Shown here piece after piece: positions 15,342 through 24,209 of a stretch of 42,197 bases of DNA. The stretch covers positions 1 to 42,197 of the forward strand of contig NZ_PCOZ01000027.1 of the NCBI RefSeq assembly GCF_002979555.1, read 5' to 3'. The notes below the pieces were generated by a model. It saw nothing but the letters and a program-made list of their open reading frames with translations. It was not told where the DNA came from and made no database searches. Numbering within the stretch: position 1 is the first letter of the stretch; each line of letters begins with the position of its first letter. The stretch comes from Pseudomonas sp. MYb60 (lineage in GTDB: Bacteria; Pseudomonadota; Gammaproteobacteria; Pseudomonadales; Pseudomonadaceae). The translations under genes were made by a program, and so were the position numbers.

Positions 15342-16585
15342 CACTCGGCGAACCGGCGGAACACCAGGGAACCGTTGGTACCGCCAAAGCCGAACGAGTT
15401 GGAGATCGCCACGTCGATCGGCATCGGCTGCGCTTCGTGCGGCACGAAGTTCAGGTCGCAGCCTTCGTCCGGCTCATCCAGGTTGATGGTCGGCGGCGCA
15501 ACTTGATCCTTGATGGCCATCACGCTGAAGATTGCCTCGACCGCGCCCGCCGCACCCAACAGGTGGCCGGTCATCGACTTGGTGGAGCTCACCGCCAGGT
15601 TGTAGGCGTGTTCGCCGAATACCGACTTGATGGCCTGGGCTTCCGCCAGGTCGCCCGTCGGCGTGGAGGTACCGTGGGCGTTGATGTACTGCACCTGCTC
15701 GGCGTTGACCTTGGCGTCACGCAGGGCATTGGAAATGCAACGCGCCGCGCCAGCACCGTCGGACGGTGGCGAGGTCATATGGTAGGCGTCACCGCTCATG
15801 CCAAAGCCGATCAGCTCGGCATAGATGGTCGCGCCGCGTGCCTTGGCGTGTTCCAACTCTTCCAGCACCAGGGCGCCGGCACCGTCGGACAGCACGAAAC
15901 CGTCACGGCCCTTGTCCCACGGACGGCTGGCACGGGTCGGCTCGTCGTTGCGGGTCGACAGCGCACGGGACGCGCCGAAGCCGCCCATTCCCAGGCCGCA
16001 GGCGGCCATTTCGGCGCCGCCGGCAATCATCACGTCGGCTTCGTCATAGGCGATATTGCGCGCCGCCATGCCAATGCAGTGCGTACCGGTGGTACACGCC
16101 GTGGCGATGGCGTAGTTGGGCCCCTGTGCACCGAGGTGGATGGACAGGAATCCGGAAATCATGTTGATGATCGAGCCCGGCACGAAGAACGGTGAAATTC
16201 GACGCGGACCAGTCTCGTGCAACGTGCGGCTGGTTTCTTCGATATTGGTCAGACCGCCAATACCCGAACCCATGGCCACGCCGATGCGATCACGGTTGGC
16301 GTCGGTGACTTCCAGGCCGGCATTACGCACTGCCTGAAAACCGGCTGCCAGGCCGTATTGAATGAACAGGTCGAGTTTGCGGGATTCCTTGATCGAGAGG
16401 TATTCCTCGACGTTGAAACCCTTTACCGAGCCGCCAAAACGGGTGGAATAGGCAGAAAGGTCCGTGTGTTCGATCAGACCGATACCACTGCGGCCAGCCA
16501 GAATGCCCTGCCAACTGCTCGGCACATCCGTACCCAGTGGCGACAACATACCCATACCGGTGACTACGACGCGTCTACGCGACAC
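15341..16585 (-). CDS. fabF: 3-oxoacyl-ACP synthase II FabF
   Basis: A 414-residue KAS II condensing enzyme for fatty acid elongation. The catalytic Cys164 sits in ATACTTGTHC; the two active-site His residues are in NAHGTSTPTGD and GHLLGAAGAVEA. Length is normal. It follows acpP on the same strand after a 127-nt gap that contains a terminator, so it is either read through or has its own promoter. Matches PAO1 fabF1 (PA2965). Cytosolic. Confidence 0.95.
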   Translation of the reverse strand: MSRRRVVVTGMGMLSPLGTDVPSSWQGILAGRSGIGLIEHTDLSAYSTRFGGSVKGFNVEEYLSIKESRKLDLFIQYGLAAGFQAVRNAGLEVTDANRDRIGVAMGSGIGGLTNIEETSRTLHETGPRRISPFFVPGSIINMISGFLSIHLGAQGPNYAIATACTTGTHCIGMAARNIAYDEADVMIAGGAEMAACGLGMGGFGASRALSTRNDEPTRASRPWDKGRDGFVLSDGAGALVLEELEHAKARGATIYAELIGFGMSGDAYHMTSPPSDGAGAARCISNALRDAKVNAEQVQYINAHGTSTPTGDLAEAQAIKSVFGEHAYNLAVSSTKSMTGHLLGAAGAVEAIFSVMAIKDQVAPPTINLDEPDEGCDLNFVPHEAQPMPIDVAISNSFGFGGTNGSLVFRRFAE

Positions 16586-16648
16586 AGCACTCTCCTTTTT
16601 CTAATGACGACACTTTGCTTCAGAGCTTACTTTTGATCACCGCTAAAG

Positions 16649-16684
16649 AAAAAACCGCACGCCTTTACAGCAGTGCGGTTTTTC
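16649..16684. terminator. Terminator-like hairpin between acpP and fabF
   Basis: AAAACCGCAC (16651-16660) pairs with GTGCGGTTTT (16673-16682). On the minus strand the stem is followed by TTTTTTCTTT, a strong Rho-independent pattern about 30 nt past the acpP stop. Confidence 0.8.
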
Positions 16685-16712
16685 CCTGACAGCAAGCGAC
16701 GACTACAAACTA

Positions 16713-16949
16713 TTACGCCTGGTGGGCAGTAACGTAGTCGATAGCAGCTTGAACAGTAGTGATTTTTTCAGCTTCTTCGTCCGGGATTTCGGTCTCGAAT
16801 TCCTCTTCCAGAGCCATCACCAGCTCAACGGTGTCAAGGGAATCGGCACCCAGGTCTTCTACGAAGGAAGCGGTGTTGACCACTTCTTCTTCTTTAACGC
16901 CCAGTTGCTCGGCGACGATTTTCTTGACGCGCTCTTCGATGGTGCTCAT
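16713..16949 (-). CDS. acpP: Acyl carrier protein
   Basis: A 78-residue acidic four-helix carrier protein. The phosphopantetheine site is Ser37 in GADSLDTVEL. Strong ribosome-binding site (TAGGAG) and a strong upstream promoter suit its very high expression. It is followed by a terminator, so most transcripts should be monocistronic. The 4'-phosphopantetheinyl transferase encoded at 34758-35474 is the likely modifying enzyme. It is the shared cofactor for FabD, FabG, FabF and PlsX encoded around it. Confidence 0.97.
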   Translation of the reverse strand: MSTIEERVKKIVAEQLGVKEEEVVNTASFVEDLGADSLDTVELVMALEEEFETEIPDEEAEKITTVQAAIDYVTAHQA

Positions 16950-17000
16950 ACCTTGTTTAACTCCTAATGGACAAATTCAGGCAGCTGGCCAGTGGGTAAG

Positions 17001-17028
17001 TGTATAGAAAGCCTTTTCAGCTTTTCAA
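17001..17028 (-). promoter_or_regulatory. Candidate sigma-70 promoter of acpP
   Basis: On the minus strand TTGAAA (17028-17023), a 16-nt spacer and TATACA (17006-17001) lie about 50 nt upstream of the acpP start, inside the 191-nt AT-rich gap after fabG. This fits acpP's need for strong independent transcription. Confidence 0.6.
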
Positions 17029-17140
17029 CTGAAAGCTTCACCACGTACCCGTTCGGCCACCCGCCTCTAAATTAAGTTGCAGCTTTATAACGGATTTTAG
17101 ACAGCTCGTATGACATTTTTTTGAAGCGATCCGTCACAAA

Positions 17141-17884
17141 TTAACTCATGTACATCCCGCCGTTCACCGGGATTGTAGCCCCAGTCACGTATGCCGCACC
17201 CTCGGATGCCAGGAAAGACACCACATTCGCGATCTCTTGAGCCTGGCCCAGACGGCCCAGCGGAATCTGCGTCAGCAAGGCTTCACGCTGTGCTTCCGGC
17301 AGTTCGCGGGTCATATCGGTGTCGATGAACCCTGGGGCCACCGAGTTGACCGTAATCGACCGCGAGCCGACTTCACGTGCCAATGCACGGCTGAAACCTT
17401 CCAGACCGGCCTTGGCGGACGCATAGTTTACTTGGCCTGCGTTGCCCATGGCACCCACTACGGAGCCAATATTGATAATTCGGCCCCAACGCGCCTTGGT
17501 CATGCCGCGCAAAACGCCCTTGGACAGGCGAAACAGACTGTTCAGGTTGGTATCGACCACGTCGTACCACTCGTCGTCTTTCATGCGCATCATCAGGTTG
17601 TCGCGGGTGATGCCGGCGTTGTTCACCAGGATCGACGGTGCGCCAAACTCTGCGCTGATCTGCGCCAGTACGGCAGCCACGGACTCGTCGCTGGTCACGT
17701 TCAGCTCAAGGCCGGTGCCTTGTACGCCGTTTTCCTTCAGGGTCGCGGCGATACGCTCGGCGCCCGAAGCGGACGTGGCGGTGCCGATCACGATGGCGCC
17801 TTGACGGCCCAACTCGAGGGCGATGGCCTGGCCAATGCCACGGCTTGCGCCGGTAACCAGTGCAACTTTACCTTGCAGACTCAT
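17141..17884 (-). CDS. fabG: 3-oxoacyl-ACP reductase FabG
   Basis: A 247-residue NADPH-dependent SDR of fatty acid synthesis. The start at 17884 (MSLQGKVALVTGASRGIG) has an AGGAG site and gives the exact family length; the frame open to 17968 is only extension. Nucleotide-binding TGASRGIG, NNAG, and the Ser-Tyr-Lys triad (SVVGAMGNAGQVNYASAK) are all intact; the C-terminal VNGGMYM tail is typical. It lies 19 nt after fabD. Cytosolic tetramer by family. Confidence 0.95.
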   Translation of the reverse strand: MSLQGKVALVTGASRGIGQAIALELGRQGAIVIGTATSASGAERIAATLKENGVQGTGLELNVTSDESVAAVLAQISAEFGAPSILVNNAGITRDNLMMRMKDDEWYDVVDTNLNSLFRLSKGVLRGMTKARWGRIINIGSVVGAMGNAGQVNYASAKAGLEGFSRALAREVGSRSITVNSVAPGFIDTDMTRELPEAQREALLTQIPLGRLGQAQEIANVVSFLASEGAAYVTGATIPVNGGMYMS

Positions 17885-17903
17885 GCAGGCTTCTCCTAAT
17901 TCT

Positions 17904-18842
17904 TCAGGCCAGGGCTGCGCGAGCGGCAGCGAAGGCATCCGGGGTATTGAGGTTAGCGGTCGACACACCGTCGGCGCAGCGCTTGTTCAGGCCGGCCAGG
18001 ACTTTGCCCGGGCCGCACTCGACCAGTTCGGTGGCGCCATTGGCGGCCAAGGTCTGGACCGATTCCACCCAACGTACGGGCTTGTAGAGCTGTTCCAGCA
18101 GGTCGCGCTTGAGGGTATCGAGGTCGGCGGCCACGGCCGCGCTGACGTTCTGCACCAGCGGGATCTGCGGCGCCTGCCAGTTGATGGCAGCGATGGACTC
18201 GGCAAAACGCTCGGCGGCCGGGCGCATCAGTTCGCAGTGCGACGGCACGCTCACGGGCAACGGCAGGGCACGCTTGGCGCCACGGGCCTTGCAGCCTTCG
18301 ATGGCACGCTCGACGGCCGCCTTGGCACCGGCGATCACCACCTGGCCAGGGGAGTTGAAGTTCACGGCACTGACCACGTCGCCCTGAGCCGCTTCGGCAC
18401 AGGCTTCGATCACGACAGCATCGTCCAGGCCGAGAATGGCGGCCATGCCGCCCTGCCCGGCCGGAACGGCTTCCTGCATCAGTTGACCACGACGCTCGAC
18501 CAGCTTGACCGCTTCCGCCAGGGTCAGGCTGCCCGCCGCCACCAAGGCGCTGTATTCGCCCAGGCTGTGACCGGCGACGAAGGCCGGGCGTGCGCCGCCT
18601 TCTGCCAGCCACAAACGCCACAGGGCGATCGAAGCGGTCAGGATGGCCGGCTGGGTTTTATCGGTTTGGTTGAGTTGCTCTTCCGGCCCTTGCTGGGTCA
18701 GTGCCCACAGGTCGTAACCCAGAGCGTCGGAAGCTTCCTTGAAGGTGTCCAGGATCAACGGGTATTGCGCGCCCAGCTCGGCCAACATGCCGAGGGACTG
18801 CGAACCCTGCCCTGGAAAGACGAATGCGAGGGATGTAGACAT
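17904..18842 (-). CDS. fabD: Malonyl-CoA:ACP transacylase FabD
   Basis: A 312-residue enzyme that moves malonyl from CoA to AcpP. The GQGSQ loop is at residues 11-15, the catalytic Ser in GHSLGEYSALV (about residue 92), and the active-site His in SVPSHCELM. Start at 18842 (MSTSLAFVFPGQGSQ) is the family start; the frame open to 18872 adds 10 unrelated residues. Between plsX and fabG, as in PAO1. Confidence 0.95.
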   Translation of the reverse strand: MSTSLAFVFPGQGSQSLGMLAELGAQYPLILDTFKEASDALGYDLWALTQQGPEEQLNQTDKTQPAILTASIALWRLWLAEGGARPAFVAGHSLGEYSALVAAGSLTLAEAVKLVERRGQLMQEAVPAGQGGMAAILGLDDAVVIEACAEAAQGDVVSAVNFNSPGQVVIAGAKAAVERAIEGCKARGAKRALPLPVSVPSHCELMRPAAERFAESIAAINWQAPQIPLVQNVSAAVAADLDTLKRDLLEQLYKPVRWVESVQTLAANGATELVECGPGKVLAGLNKRCADGVSTANLNTPDAFAAARAALA

Positions 18843-18869
18843 GTAACAAGCCCCTAATGATCTGGTCGT

Positions 18870-18902
18870 CAAAAAAGCGCACGCCTACAGCGGGAGCGCG
18901 CG
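18870..18902 (-). terminator. Possible terminator between plsX and fabD
   Basis: On the minus strand an imperfect GC stem (GCGCGC with GTGCGC) is followed by six T (18876-18871), about 70 nt after the plsX stop. It may attenuate read-through into fabD. Confidence 0.45.
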
Positions 18903-18968
18903 AAACTGACAGATTGGATGGTCAATTGAACTGGCCGGTCACATTTAAGCACTCCCGAGCCGATTCGC

Positions 18969-19979
18969 CTAAGGCAACAGGTCCTCAAGACGCCCGCGCA
19001 AGCGTTGCGGCAGGTTTTCCTGAATCTCGATCAGGGCCCGCGCAATCGCGCTCTGGAAGCCTTCGACGCCCGCCGAGCCGTGGCTTTTCACCACAATGCC
19101 CTGGAGGCCGAGAAAACTTGCGCCATTGTGCCGCGCCGGTGCCAGGTCCGCCTGCAGTCGGCGCATCAGCGGCAGCGCCAAAGCACCGACCGCGCGTGAC
19201 AACAGATTCTGCCTGAACAAGGTTTCAATCCGGCTGGCAATCATCGTCGCCAGGCCCTCGCTGGATTTGAGCAGGATATTGCCGACAAACCCGTCGCACA
19301 CAACCACATCCGCTTCGCCGCGGTACAGGCCATCACCCTCGACGAACCCGATGTAGTTCAAGCCTCGCGCGCCTTGCAACAAGGTCGCAGCCAATTTGAC
19401 CTGCTGGTTACCCTTGATGTCCTCGGTGCCGATATTCAGCAACGCCACCCGCGGGCGGGTCACGCCCAGCGCTTCGGCAGCCACCGACCCCATCACCGCG
19501 AACTGGAACAGGTGATCGGCACTGCAATCGACGTTCGCGCCCAGGTCCAGCAACTGGCAATAGCCCTGTTGCGTCGGAATCGCGGCCACCATGGCCGGAC
19601 GATCAATGCCGGGCAGCGTCTTGAGCACATGCCGCGACAACGCCATCAGCGCCCCGGTATTACCCGCACTGACACAGGCTTGCACCTTGCCATCGCGCAG
19701 CAACTCCAGGGCCACCCGCATCGAAGAGTCGGGCTTGCCACGCAGGGCCGCCGCCGGCTTGTCATCCATGCTGATGGTTTCGCTGGCTGGCGTAATCGTC
19801 AGGCGCGCGCGATCCACCGCCGGATGGCTGGCAATCAGTTCTTCAAGTAAGGAGGGTTGACCGACAAGGGTCAGGTGCAGCGAGGGTGTTGCAGACAGGC
19901 TGGCAATGCAGGCCTGAACAATGCTGCGGGGACCGAAGTCCCCGCCCATTGCGTCTATCGCGATGACTAGAGCAGACAA
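18969..19979 (-). CDS. plsX: Phosphate acyltransferase PlsX
   Basis: A 336-residue enzyme that makes acyl-phosphate from acyl-ACP, the entry to phospholipid synthesis. Recognisable segments: IAIDAMGGDFGP at the start, SAGNTGALMALSRHVLKTLPGIDRP in the middle and VCDGFVGNILLKSSEG. Length is normal. It begins 4 nt after the rpmF stop, forming the classic yceD-rpmF-plsX unit. Peripheral membrane or cytosolic by family. Confidence 0.95.
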   Translation of the reverse strand: MSALVIAIDAMGGDFGPRSIVQACIASLSATPSLHLTLVGQPSLLEELIASHPAVDRARLTITPASETISMDDKPAAALRGKPDSSMRVALELLRDGKVQACVSAGNTGALMALSRHVLKTLPGIDRPAMVAAIPTQQGYCQLLDLGANVDCSADHLFQFAVMGSVAAEALGVTRPRVALLNIGTEDIKGNQQVKLAATLLQGARGLNYIGFVEGDGLYRGEADVVVCDGFVGNILLKSSEGLATMIASRIETLFRQNLLSRAVGALALPLMRRLQADLAPARHNGASFLGLQGIVVKSHGSAGVEGFQSAIARALIEIQENLPQRLRGRLEDLLP

Positions 19980-19983
19980 GTGA

Positions 19984-20166
19984 TTACTCGTCAGCGCCCT
20001 TGTCGATCACTTTACGGCCACGGTATACGCCTTCTGGCGATACGTGGTGACGCAGGTGAACTTCACCGGTGGTCTTTTCTACGGACAGGGTGCTTGCCTC
20101 GAGAGCGTCGTGCGAACGGCGCATGTCACGGGCGGAGCGGGATTTTTTGTTCTGCTGAACAGCCAT
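19984..20166 (-). CDS. rpmF: Ribosomal protein L32
   Basis: A 60-residue basic protein starting [20 protein letters not shown], an exact L32 pattern. It has no Cys zinc ribbon (C-minus form), which is usual for the main L32 of pseudomonads. Good ribosome-binding site (TAGGAG). Between yceD (13-nt gap) and plsX. Confidence 0.96.
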
Positions 20167-20179
20167 AATTGATTAACTC

Positions 20180-20710
20180 CTAAACGTTTGGGTCACGCTT
20201 TAACTGCGCCAATACACTGAACGGGTTGGACCGCGTTACCTCGTCCTCGCTCGGTTCGGGCTCGTCATCGAGGCCCGCCGGCTGCTGGCATTCTTCCGGA
20301 TGATGAGCAGGCACAATGGGCAAGGCGAGCAAAAGCTCCTCCTCGATCAGTGCATGCAGATCCAAAGGATCTTCGCCCAGTTCCAGCACGTCATAACCTT
20401 TCGGCAACGACTGGGTATTCGCACCCTCCTTCACCACAGCATAACTGCACTCGCTGTGGATCGGCAGGGTGACCAGCTCAAGACAACGCTGGCAAACCAT
20501 TTTGACTTCGGTGTCGATAAAGCTGTGGATTACCACAGATTTACGTTCATCTCGTTCAAAAACGAATTTAGCCTGGACCGTACCGACGGTGTCGGAAAGC
20601 GGGTCGCAGAGTCTCTCCAAATCGGCCAGCAGCAACTCACCTTGAAGGGAAGTGCCACGATCAGCCAATTTGCGCGGGTCAACGTGAGGTGGAATCGGGT
20701 CATTCAACAT
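20180..20710 (-). CDS. yceD: YceD/DUF177 family protein (23S rRNA accumulation protein)
   Basis: A 176-residue DUF177 protein. I set the start at 20710 (MLNDPIPPHVDPRKLADRG), which matches the family, rather than 20734. The C-x2-C of MVCQRCLELV near residue 66 is the conserved motif; the C-terminus is acidic. In E. coli and plants the family is tied to 23S rRNA processing, and it is almost always next to rpmF, as here. Divergent from maf, with a 105-nt shared promoter gap. Confidence 0.9.
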   Translation of the reverse strand: MLNDPIPPHVDPRKLADRGTSLQGELLLADLERLCDPLSDTVGTVQAKFVFERDERKSVVIHSFIDTEVKMVCQRCLELVTLPIHSECSYAVVKEGANTQSLPKGYDVLELGEDPLDLHALIEEELLLALPIVPAHHPEECQQPAGLDDEPEPSEDEVTRSNPFSVLAQLKRDPNV

Positions 20711-20815
20711 AGGCGCAGCATTATAGGGATGCACCCGGCCATGTCAAAGGAAATTCAGCCCTGTGCGTCAGCCGGTCACGCAGCTAGAATTCCCGGCCGC
20801 CCTGAGGAGACGCCC

Positions 20816-21394
20816 ATGCTGCCTTTATTACTCGCATCCAGCTCGGTTTATCGCCGGGAATTGCTGAGCCGCCTGCACCTGCCATTCACCTGCAGCTCGC
20901 CGGATATCGACGAAAGCCATCGTGCAAATGAGTCCGCCGTGGAATTGGTCAAGCGCCTGGCCGAACAGAAAGCCCGCGCCCTCGCCGCCAATCACCCAAG
21001 GCATTTGATCATCGGCTCCGACCAGGTAGCGGCGCTCGAAGGGCGCATTATCGGCAAGCCCCACACCTTTGAAAATGCCCGCGAACAGTTATTGGCTGCC
21101 AGCGGTAAGCGGGTCAGCTTTTTGACCGGCCTGGCCTTGCTCAATACCGAGACAGGCCACTGCCAGGTCGACTGCGTACCGTTTACCGTGCAGATGCGCG
21201 AGCTGGACGCTGAACGCATTGAACGCTACCTGCGGATTGAGCAGCCCTATGACTGCGCAGGTAGCTTCAAGGCTGAAGGGCTGGGCGTGAGCTTGTTTCA
21301 GAGTAGCGAAGGGCCGGATGCGACCAGCCTGGTGGGTTTGCCGCTCATTCGCCTGGTAGATATGTTGCTGGCCGAAGGTGTGCAAATCCCCTAG
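20816..21394 (+). CDS. Maf-family nucleotide pyrophosphatase (YceF type)
   Basis: A 192-residue Maf protein. The frame opens much earlier (20300) but that part is antisense to yceD; the ATG at 20816 has GAGGAG upstream and gives the family start MLPLLLASSSVYRRELL. The LIIGSDQVA segment holds the catalytic Asp, and YDCAGSFKAEGLG is the second family motif. Neighbourhood next to yceD-rpmF matches E. coli YceF, which hydrolyses 7-methyl-GTP; that specificity is inferred. PAO1 counterpart PA2972. Confidence 0.88.
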   Translation: MLPLLLASSSVYRRELLSRLHLPFTCSSPDIDESHRANESAVELVKRLAEQKARALAANHPRHLIIGSDQVAALEGRIIGKPHTFENAREQLLAASGKRVSFLTGLALLNTETGHCQVDCVPFTVQMRELDAERIERYLRIEQPYDCAGSFKAEGLGVSLFQSSEGPDATSLVGLPLIRLVDMLLAEGVQIP

Positions 21395-21412
21395 CAACAC
21401 CGCAAAACGAAA

Positions 21413-21505
21413 TGTGGGAGGGGGCTTGCTCCCAATTACGGTGGGCCAGCTACAAACAAGCTGACTGAACCACAGCCATCGGGGGGGGGCAAGCCCCCTC
21501 CCACA
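21413..21505. repeat. REPIN: two inverted REP repeats
   Basis: TGTGGGAGGGGGCTTGCTCC (from 21413) and its inverted partner GGGGCAAGCCCCCTCCCACA (ending 21505) flank a spacer of about 50 nt that is itself partly self-complementary. This is the typical REP-doublet (REPIN) layout of fluorescent pseudomonads, mobilised in trans by a RAYT transposase, which is not in this window. It sits between convergent maf and sppA and includes a run of nine G (21481-21489). Confidence 0.8.
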
Positions 21506-21531
21506 ATTTGAGCTATCCCAGCCTCAGGATC

Positions 21532-22515
21532 TCAGCGCAGCGTCGGGCCTTGGAAGCCCATGTACAACGCCAGCTTCTCGGCCACGCTGGCGCCGAGCTT
21601 CTTGGAGAACCGATCAAACGGCGACTCCTCGACGGTGAAATCCACCAGCTCTTTCTCGCCGATCACGTCCCGCGCCACCAGACTGGCGCTGCCCAGGCCG
21701 TCGATCAAGCCCAGCGGCAATGCCTGCTCGCCCGACCACACCAACCCGGAGAACAGCTCCGGATGCTCTTTGTCCTTCAAGCGATCCCCACGGCCCTGCT
21801 TCACGCTGGCGATGAACTGGCGATGAGTGGTGTCGAGCACGCCCTGCCAGAACGCGGTTTCATCCGCCTTTTGTGGCTGGAACGGGTCCAGGAAGGATTT
21901 GTGCTCGCCCGACGTGTACGTGCGACGCTCCACCCCCAGCTTCTCCATGGTGCCGACAAAGCCGTAACCGGCCGCCGTCACACCTATGGAACCCACCAGG
22001 CTGGCCTTGTCGGCGTAGATCTGGTCGGCGGCGCTGGCGATGTAGTAGGCGCCGGAGGCCCCCAGGTCGGAAATCACTGCATACAGCTTGATGTCCGGAT
22101 GCAGGCCGCGCAGACGGCGAATCTCGTCATACACATAACCCGACTGCACCGGACTGCCGCCAGGGCTGTTGATGCGCAGGACCACGCCCTTGACCTTGGG
22201 GTCTTCAAACGCGGCGCGCAGGCTGCTGACAATATTGTCGGCGCTGGCGGGCTCCTTGTCGGCAATCACCCCACGCACTTCGATCAATGCGGTGTAATGG
22301 GCACCCCGGGTGGCGCTTTTTTCCATGTCCATCAGCGGGCTGAACAGCGCCAGCATGCCGATAAGCCAGACGAACGTCAGCAGCTTGAAGAATATCCCCC
22401 AACGCCGTGCGCGGCGCTGTTCCTGGACGCTGGCCAGGAGGGTTTTCTCCAGCAGTTTCCAGCTCTTGTCGTCACTGCTGTCAGCCTTTTCAGGCGCTTT
22501 CCACTCGTCACTCAT
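21532..22515 (-). CDS. sppA: Signal peptide peptidase SppA (S49 family)
   Basis: A 327-residue inner-membrane serine protease of the short SppA type. One N-terminal TM segment (FFKLLTFVWLIGMLALF, about residues 42-58) places the catalytic domain in the periplasm. RINSPGGSP is the S49 signature; the nucleophile Ser is in DLGASGAYYIASAAD and the general-base Lys is likely that in SGEHKSFLDPF. It degrades cleaved signal peptides by family. Last gene of rluC-HAD-sppA, 21 nt after the HAD gene. PAO1 PA2973. Confidence 0.92.
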   Translation of the reverse strand: MSDEWKAPEKADSSDDKSWKLLEKTLLASVQEQRRARRWGIFFKLLTFVWLIGMLALFSPLMDMEKSATRGAHYTALIEVRGVIADKEPASADNIVSSLRAAFEDPKVKGVVLRINSPGGSPVQSGYVYDEIRRLRGLHPDIKLYAVISDLGASGAYYIASAADQIYADKASLVGSIGVTAAGYGFVGTMEKLGVERRTYTSGEHKSFLDPFQPQKADETAFWQGVLDTTHRQFIASVKQGRGDRLKDKEHPELFSGLVWSGEQALPLGLIDGLGSASLVARDVIGEKELVDFTVEESPFDRFSKKLGASVAEKLALYMGFQGPTLR

Positions 22516-22536
22516 GCCATCTACCCCAGCAAAGAC

Positions 22537-23199
22537 TTATCGAGCCCGGCTGAGCCAGGCCTGCAATTCGGAAAAATGATCGATCGTCAGCCGTGGCTCG
22601 TATTGCTGCAAGGCCTCGGCAGACTGGGCGCCATAACTGACCGCCACGCTGTCCATGCCTGCATTGCGCGCCATCATCAGGTCGAAGGAGGCATCGCCTA
22701 CCATCAGTGCCTGACGCGGCGATACACCGCAATGAGCCATGATCTGCTCAAGCATCAGAGGATGGGGCTTGCTGGCAGTTTCATCGGCGGCGCGGGTGAT
22801 ATCGAAATAATTTTCCCAGCCATGAGCCTTGAGCACCCGATCCAGCCCGCGACGAGCCTTGCCGGTAGCAACCGCCAGGTGATAACCCTCGGCGCGAAAC
22901 GCGTCCAGCGACTGCACCACGCCTTCAAACAGCGGCGAAGGCGTGGCCTCCAGCGCAATGTAGTGATCGGCATAGTGGTCACGAAACGCAGCCAGTTCCG
23001 TGTCGCTGATTTCGGGATACAACGTGCGGATCGCCTCGGGCAGGCCCAGGCCAATGATGCCCTTGACCGCGTGATCAGTGCACAGCGCATAACCCGAGCG
23101 GGTCGACGCTGCATGCATCGACTCGACAATACGGCCAATGGAGTTGGCCAGCGTACCGTCCCAATCGAAGATCAGCAGTTTGTAATCAAGGTGCGACAC
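22537..23199 (-). CDS. HAD-superfamily hydrolase (phosphoglycolate phosphatase-like)
   Basis: A 220-residue HAD phosphatase. Motif I FDWDGTLANS gives the nucleophile and acid Asp pair near residues 13-15; motif II is the VATGKARRGL Thr; motif III/IV is KPHPLML plus VGDASFDLMMARNAG. The alpha-helical cap is of the Gph type. The substrate is unknown. It overlaps the rluC stop by 14 nt and so is coupled to it; PAO1 PA2974 occupies the same place. Confidence 0.9.
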   Translation of the reverse strand: MSHLDYKLLIFDWDGTLANSIGRIVESMHAASTRSGYALCTDHAVKGIIGLGLPEAIRTLYPEISDTELAAFRDHYADHYIALEATPSPLFEGVVQSLDAFRAEGYHLAVATGKARRGLDRVLKAHGWENYFDITRAADETASKPHPLMLEQIMAHCGVSPRQALMVGDASFDLMMARNAGMDSVAVSYGAQSAEALQQYEPRLTIDHFSELQAWLSRAR

Positions 23200-24145
23200 T
23201 CAAACGCTCCACGGTCTTGGCCCACATGTCATCGACCGGCGCCTGCAGCTTCAGCTCGCCACCATCGGGCAACGGCACGGTCAGCATGTAGGCGTGCAGG
23301 AACAGGCGCTTGCCGCCCAGGTCGCGGATCTCCTTGGAGAAACCCTCGTCGCCGTACTTGGTGTCGCCGGCAATGCAATGGCCCGCATGCAGGGTGTGCA
23401 CGCGAATCTGGTGGGTCCGGCCGGTGACAGGCTTGGCCTCGACCAGGGTGGCGAAGTCGCCGAAGCGGCGCAGCACCTTGAACAACGTCAGGGCCTCTTT
23501 GCCCTCCTCGTCCACTTCTACCATGCGTTCGCCAGAGCGCAGGTTGCTCTTCTGCAACGGCGCGCGGACGCTCTTGATGGAGCTGGCCCAGTTGCCACGC
23601 ACCAGCGCCATGTAGCGTTTGTCCACGCCATCGCCACGCAGGGCGGTATGCAGGTGGCGCAACATGCTGCGCTTCTTGGCAATCATCAGCAGGCCGGACG
23701 TGTCGCGGTCCAGGCGGTGGACCAGTTCCAACTCCTTGGCGTCCGGACGCAACTGGCGAAAGGCTTCGATCACGCCGAAGTTGAGGCCGCTGCCACCGTG
23801 CACCGCAATGCCGCAGGGCTTGTTGATCACGATCAGCTTGTTGTCTTCGAAGACAATCGAGGCCTCCAGGCGCTGCAACAGGCCCTGCGCCAGCGGCACG
23901 GGTTCGTCACGTTCAGGCACGCGCACCGGTGGCACACGGACGATATCGCCCGCCTGCAGCTTGTACTCGGGCTTGATCCGGCCTTTGTTCACCCGCACTT
24001 CACCTTTACGCAAGATGCGGTAAATCAAGGTCTTGGGCACGCCTTTGAGCCTGGCCAGGAGAAAATTGTCGATGCGTTGGCCGGCATATTCCGGCGAGAC
24101 CTCGAGCAGCTGGACGCTGGGGGTCTGGGGGGCGGTAGTCGTCAT
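23186..24145 (-). CDS. rluC: 23S rRNA pseudouridine synthase RluC
   Basis: A 319-residue RluA-family enzyme. An N-terminal S4 RNA-binding domain (about residues 17-80: QRIDNFLLARLKGVPKTLIY) is followed by the catalytic domain with the Asp of HRLDRDTSGLL near residue 145; GRTHQIRVH is the third family motif. E. coli RluC modifies 23S U955, U2504 and U2580. Divergent to rne, which is the usual gammaproteobacterial arrangement. Confidence 0.93.
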   Translation of the reverse strand: MTTTAPQTPSVQLLEVSPEYAGQRIDNFLLARLKGVPKTLIYRILRKGEVRVNKGRIKPEYKLQAGDIVRVPPVRVPERDEPVPLAQGLLQRLEASIVFEDNKLIVINKPCGIAVHGGSGLNFGVIEAFRQLRPDAKELELVHRLDRDTSGLLMIAKKRSMLRHLHTALRGDGVDKRYMALVRGNWASSIKSVRAPLQKSNLRSGERMVEVDEEGKEALTLFKVLRRFGDFATLVEAKPVTGRTHQIRVHTLHAGHCIAGDTKYGDEGFSKEIRDLGGKRLFLHAYMLTVPLPDGGELKLQAPVDDMWAKTVERLSVAP

Positions 24146-24174
24146 GGCGGCGATGATAACAATTTTTTATGGAA

Positions 24175-24203
24175 TTGAAGCACTTAATCATTGCTGCTAT
24201 AGT
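24175..24203 (+). promoter_or_regulatory. Sigma-70 promoter of rne
   Basis: TTGAAG (24175-24180), a 17-nt spacer and TATAGT (24198-24203) make a near-consensus promoter. Transcription would begin near 24210, giving an rne leader of about 695 nt. Confidence 0.75.
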
Positions 24204-24209
24204 CGCGAA

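Noticed and set aside
21413..21505. Inverted repeats as a CRISPR array or insertion sequence ends
   Set aside because: Only two inverted arms, no direct repeats with spacers and no transposase; fits a REPIN.
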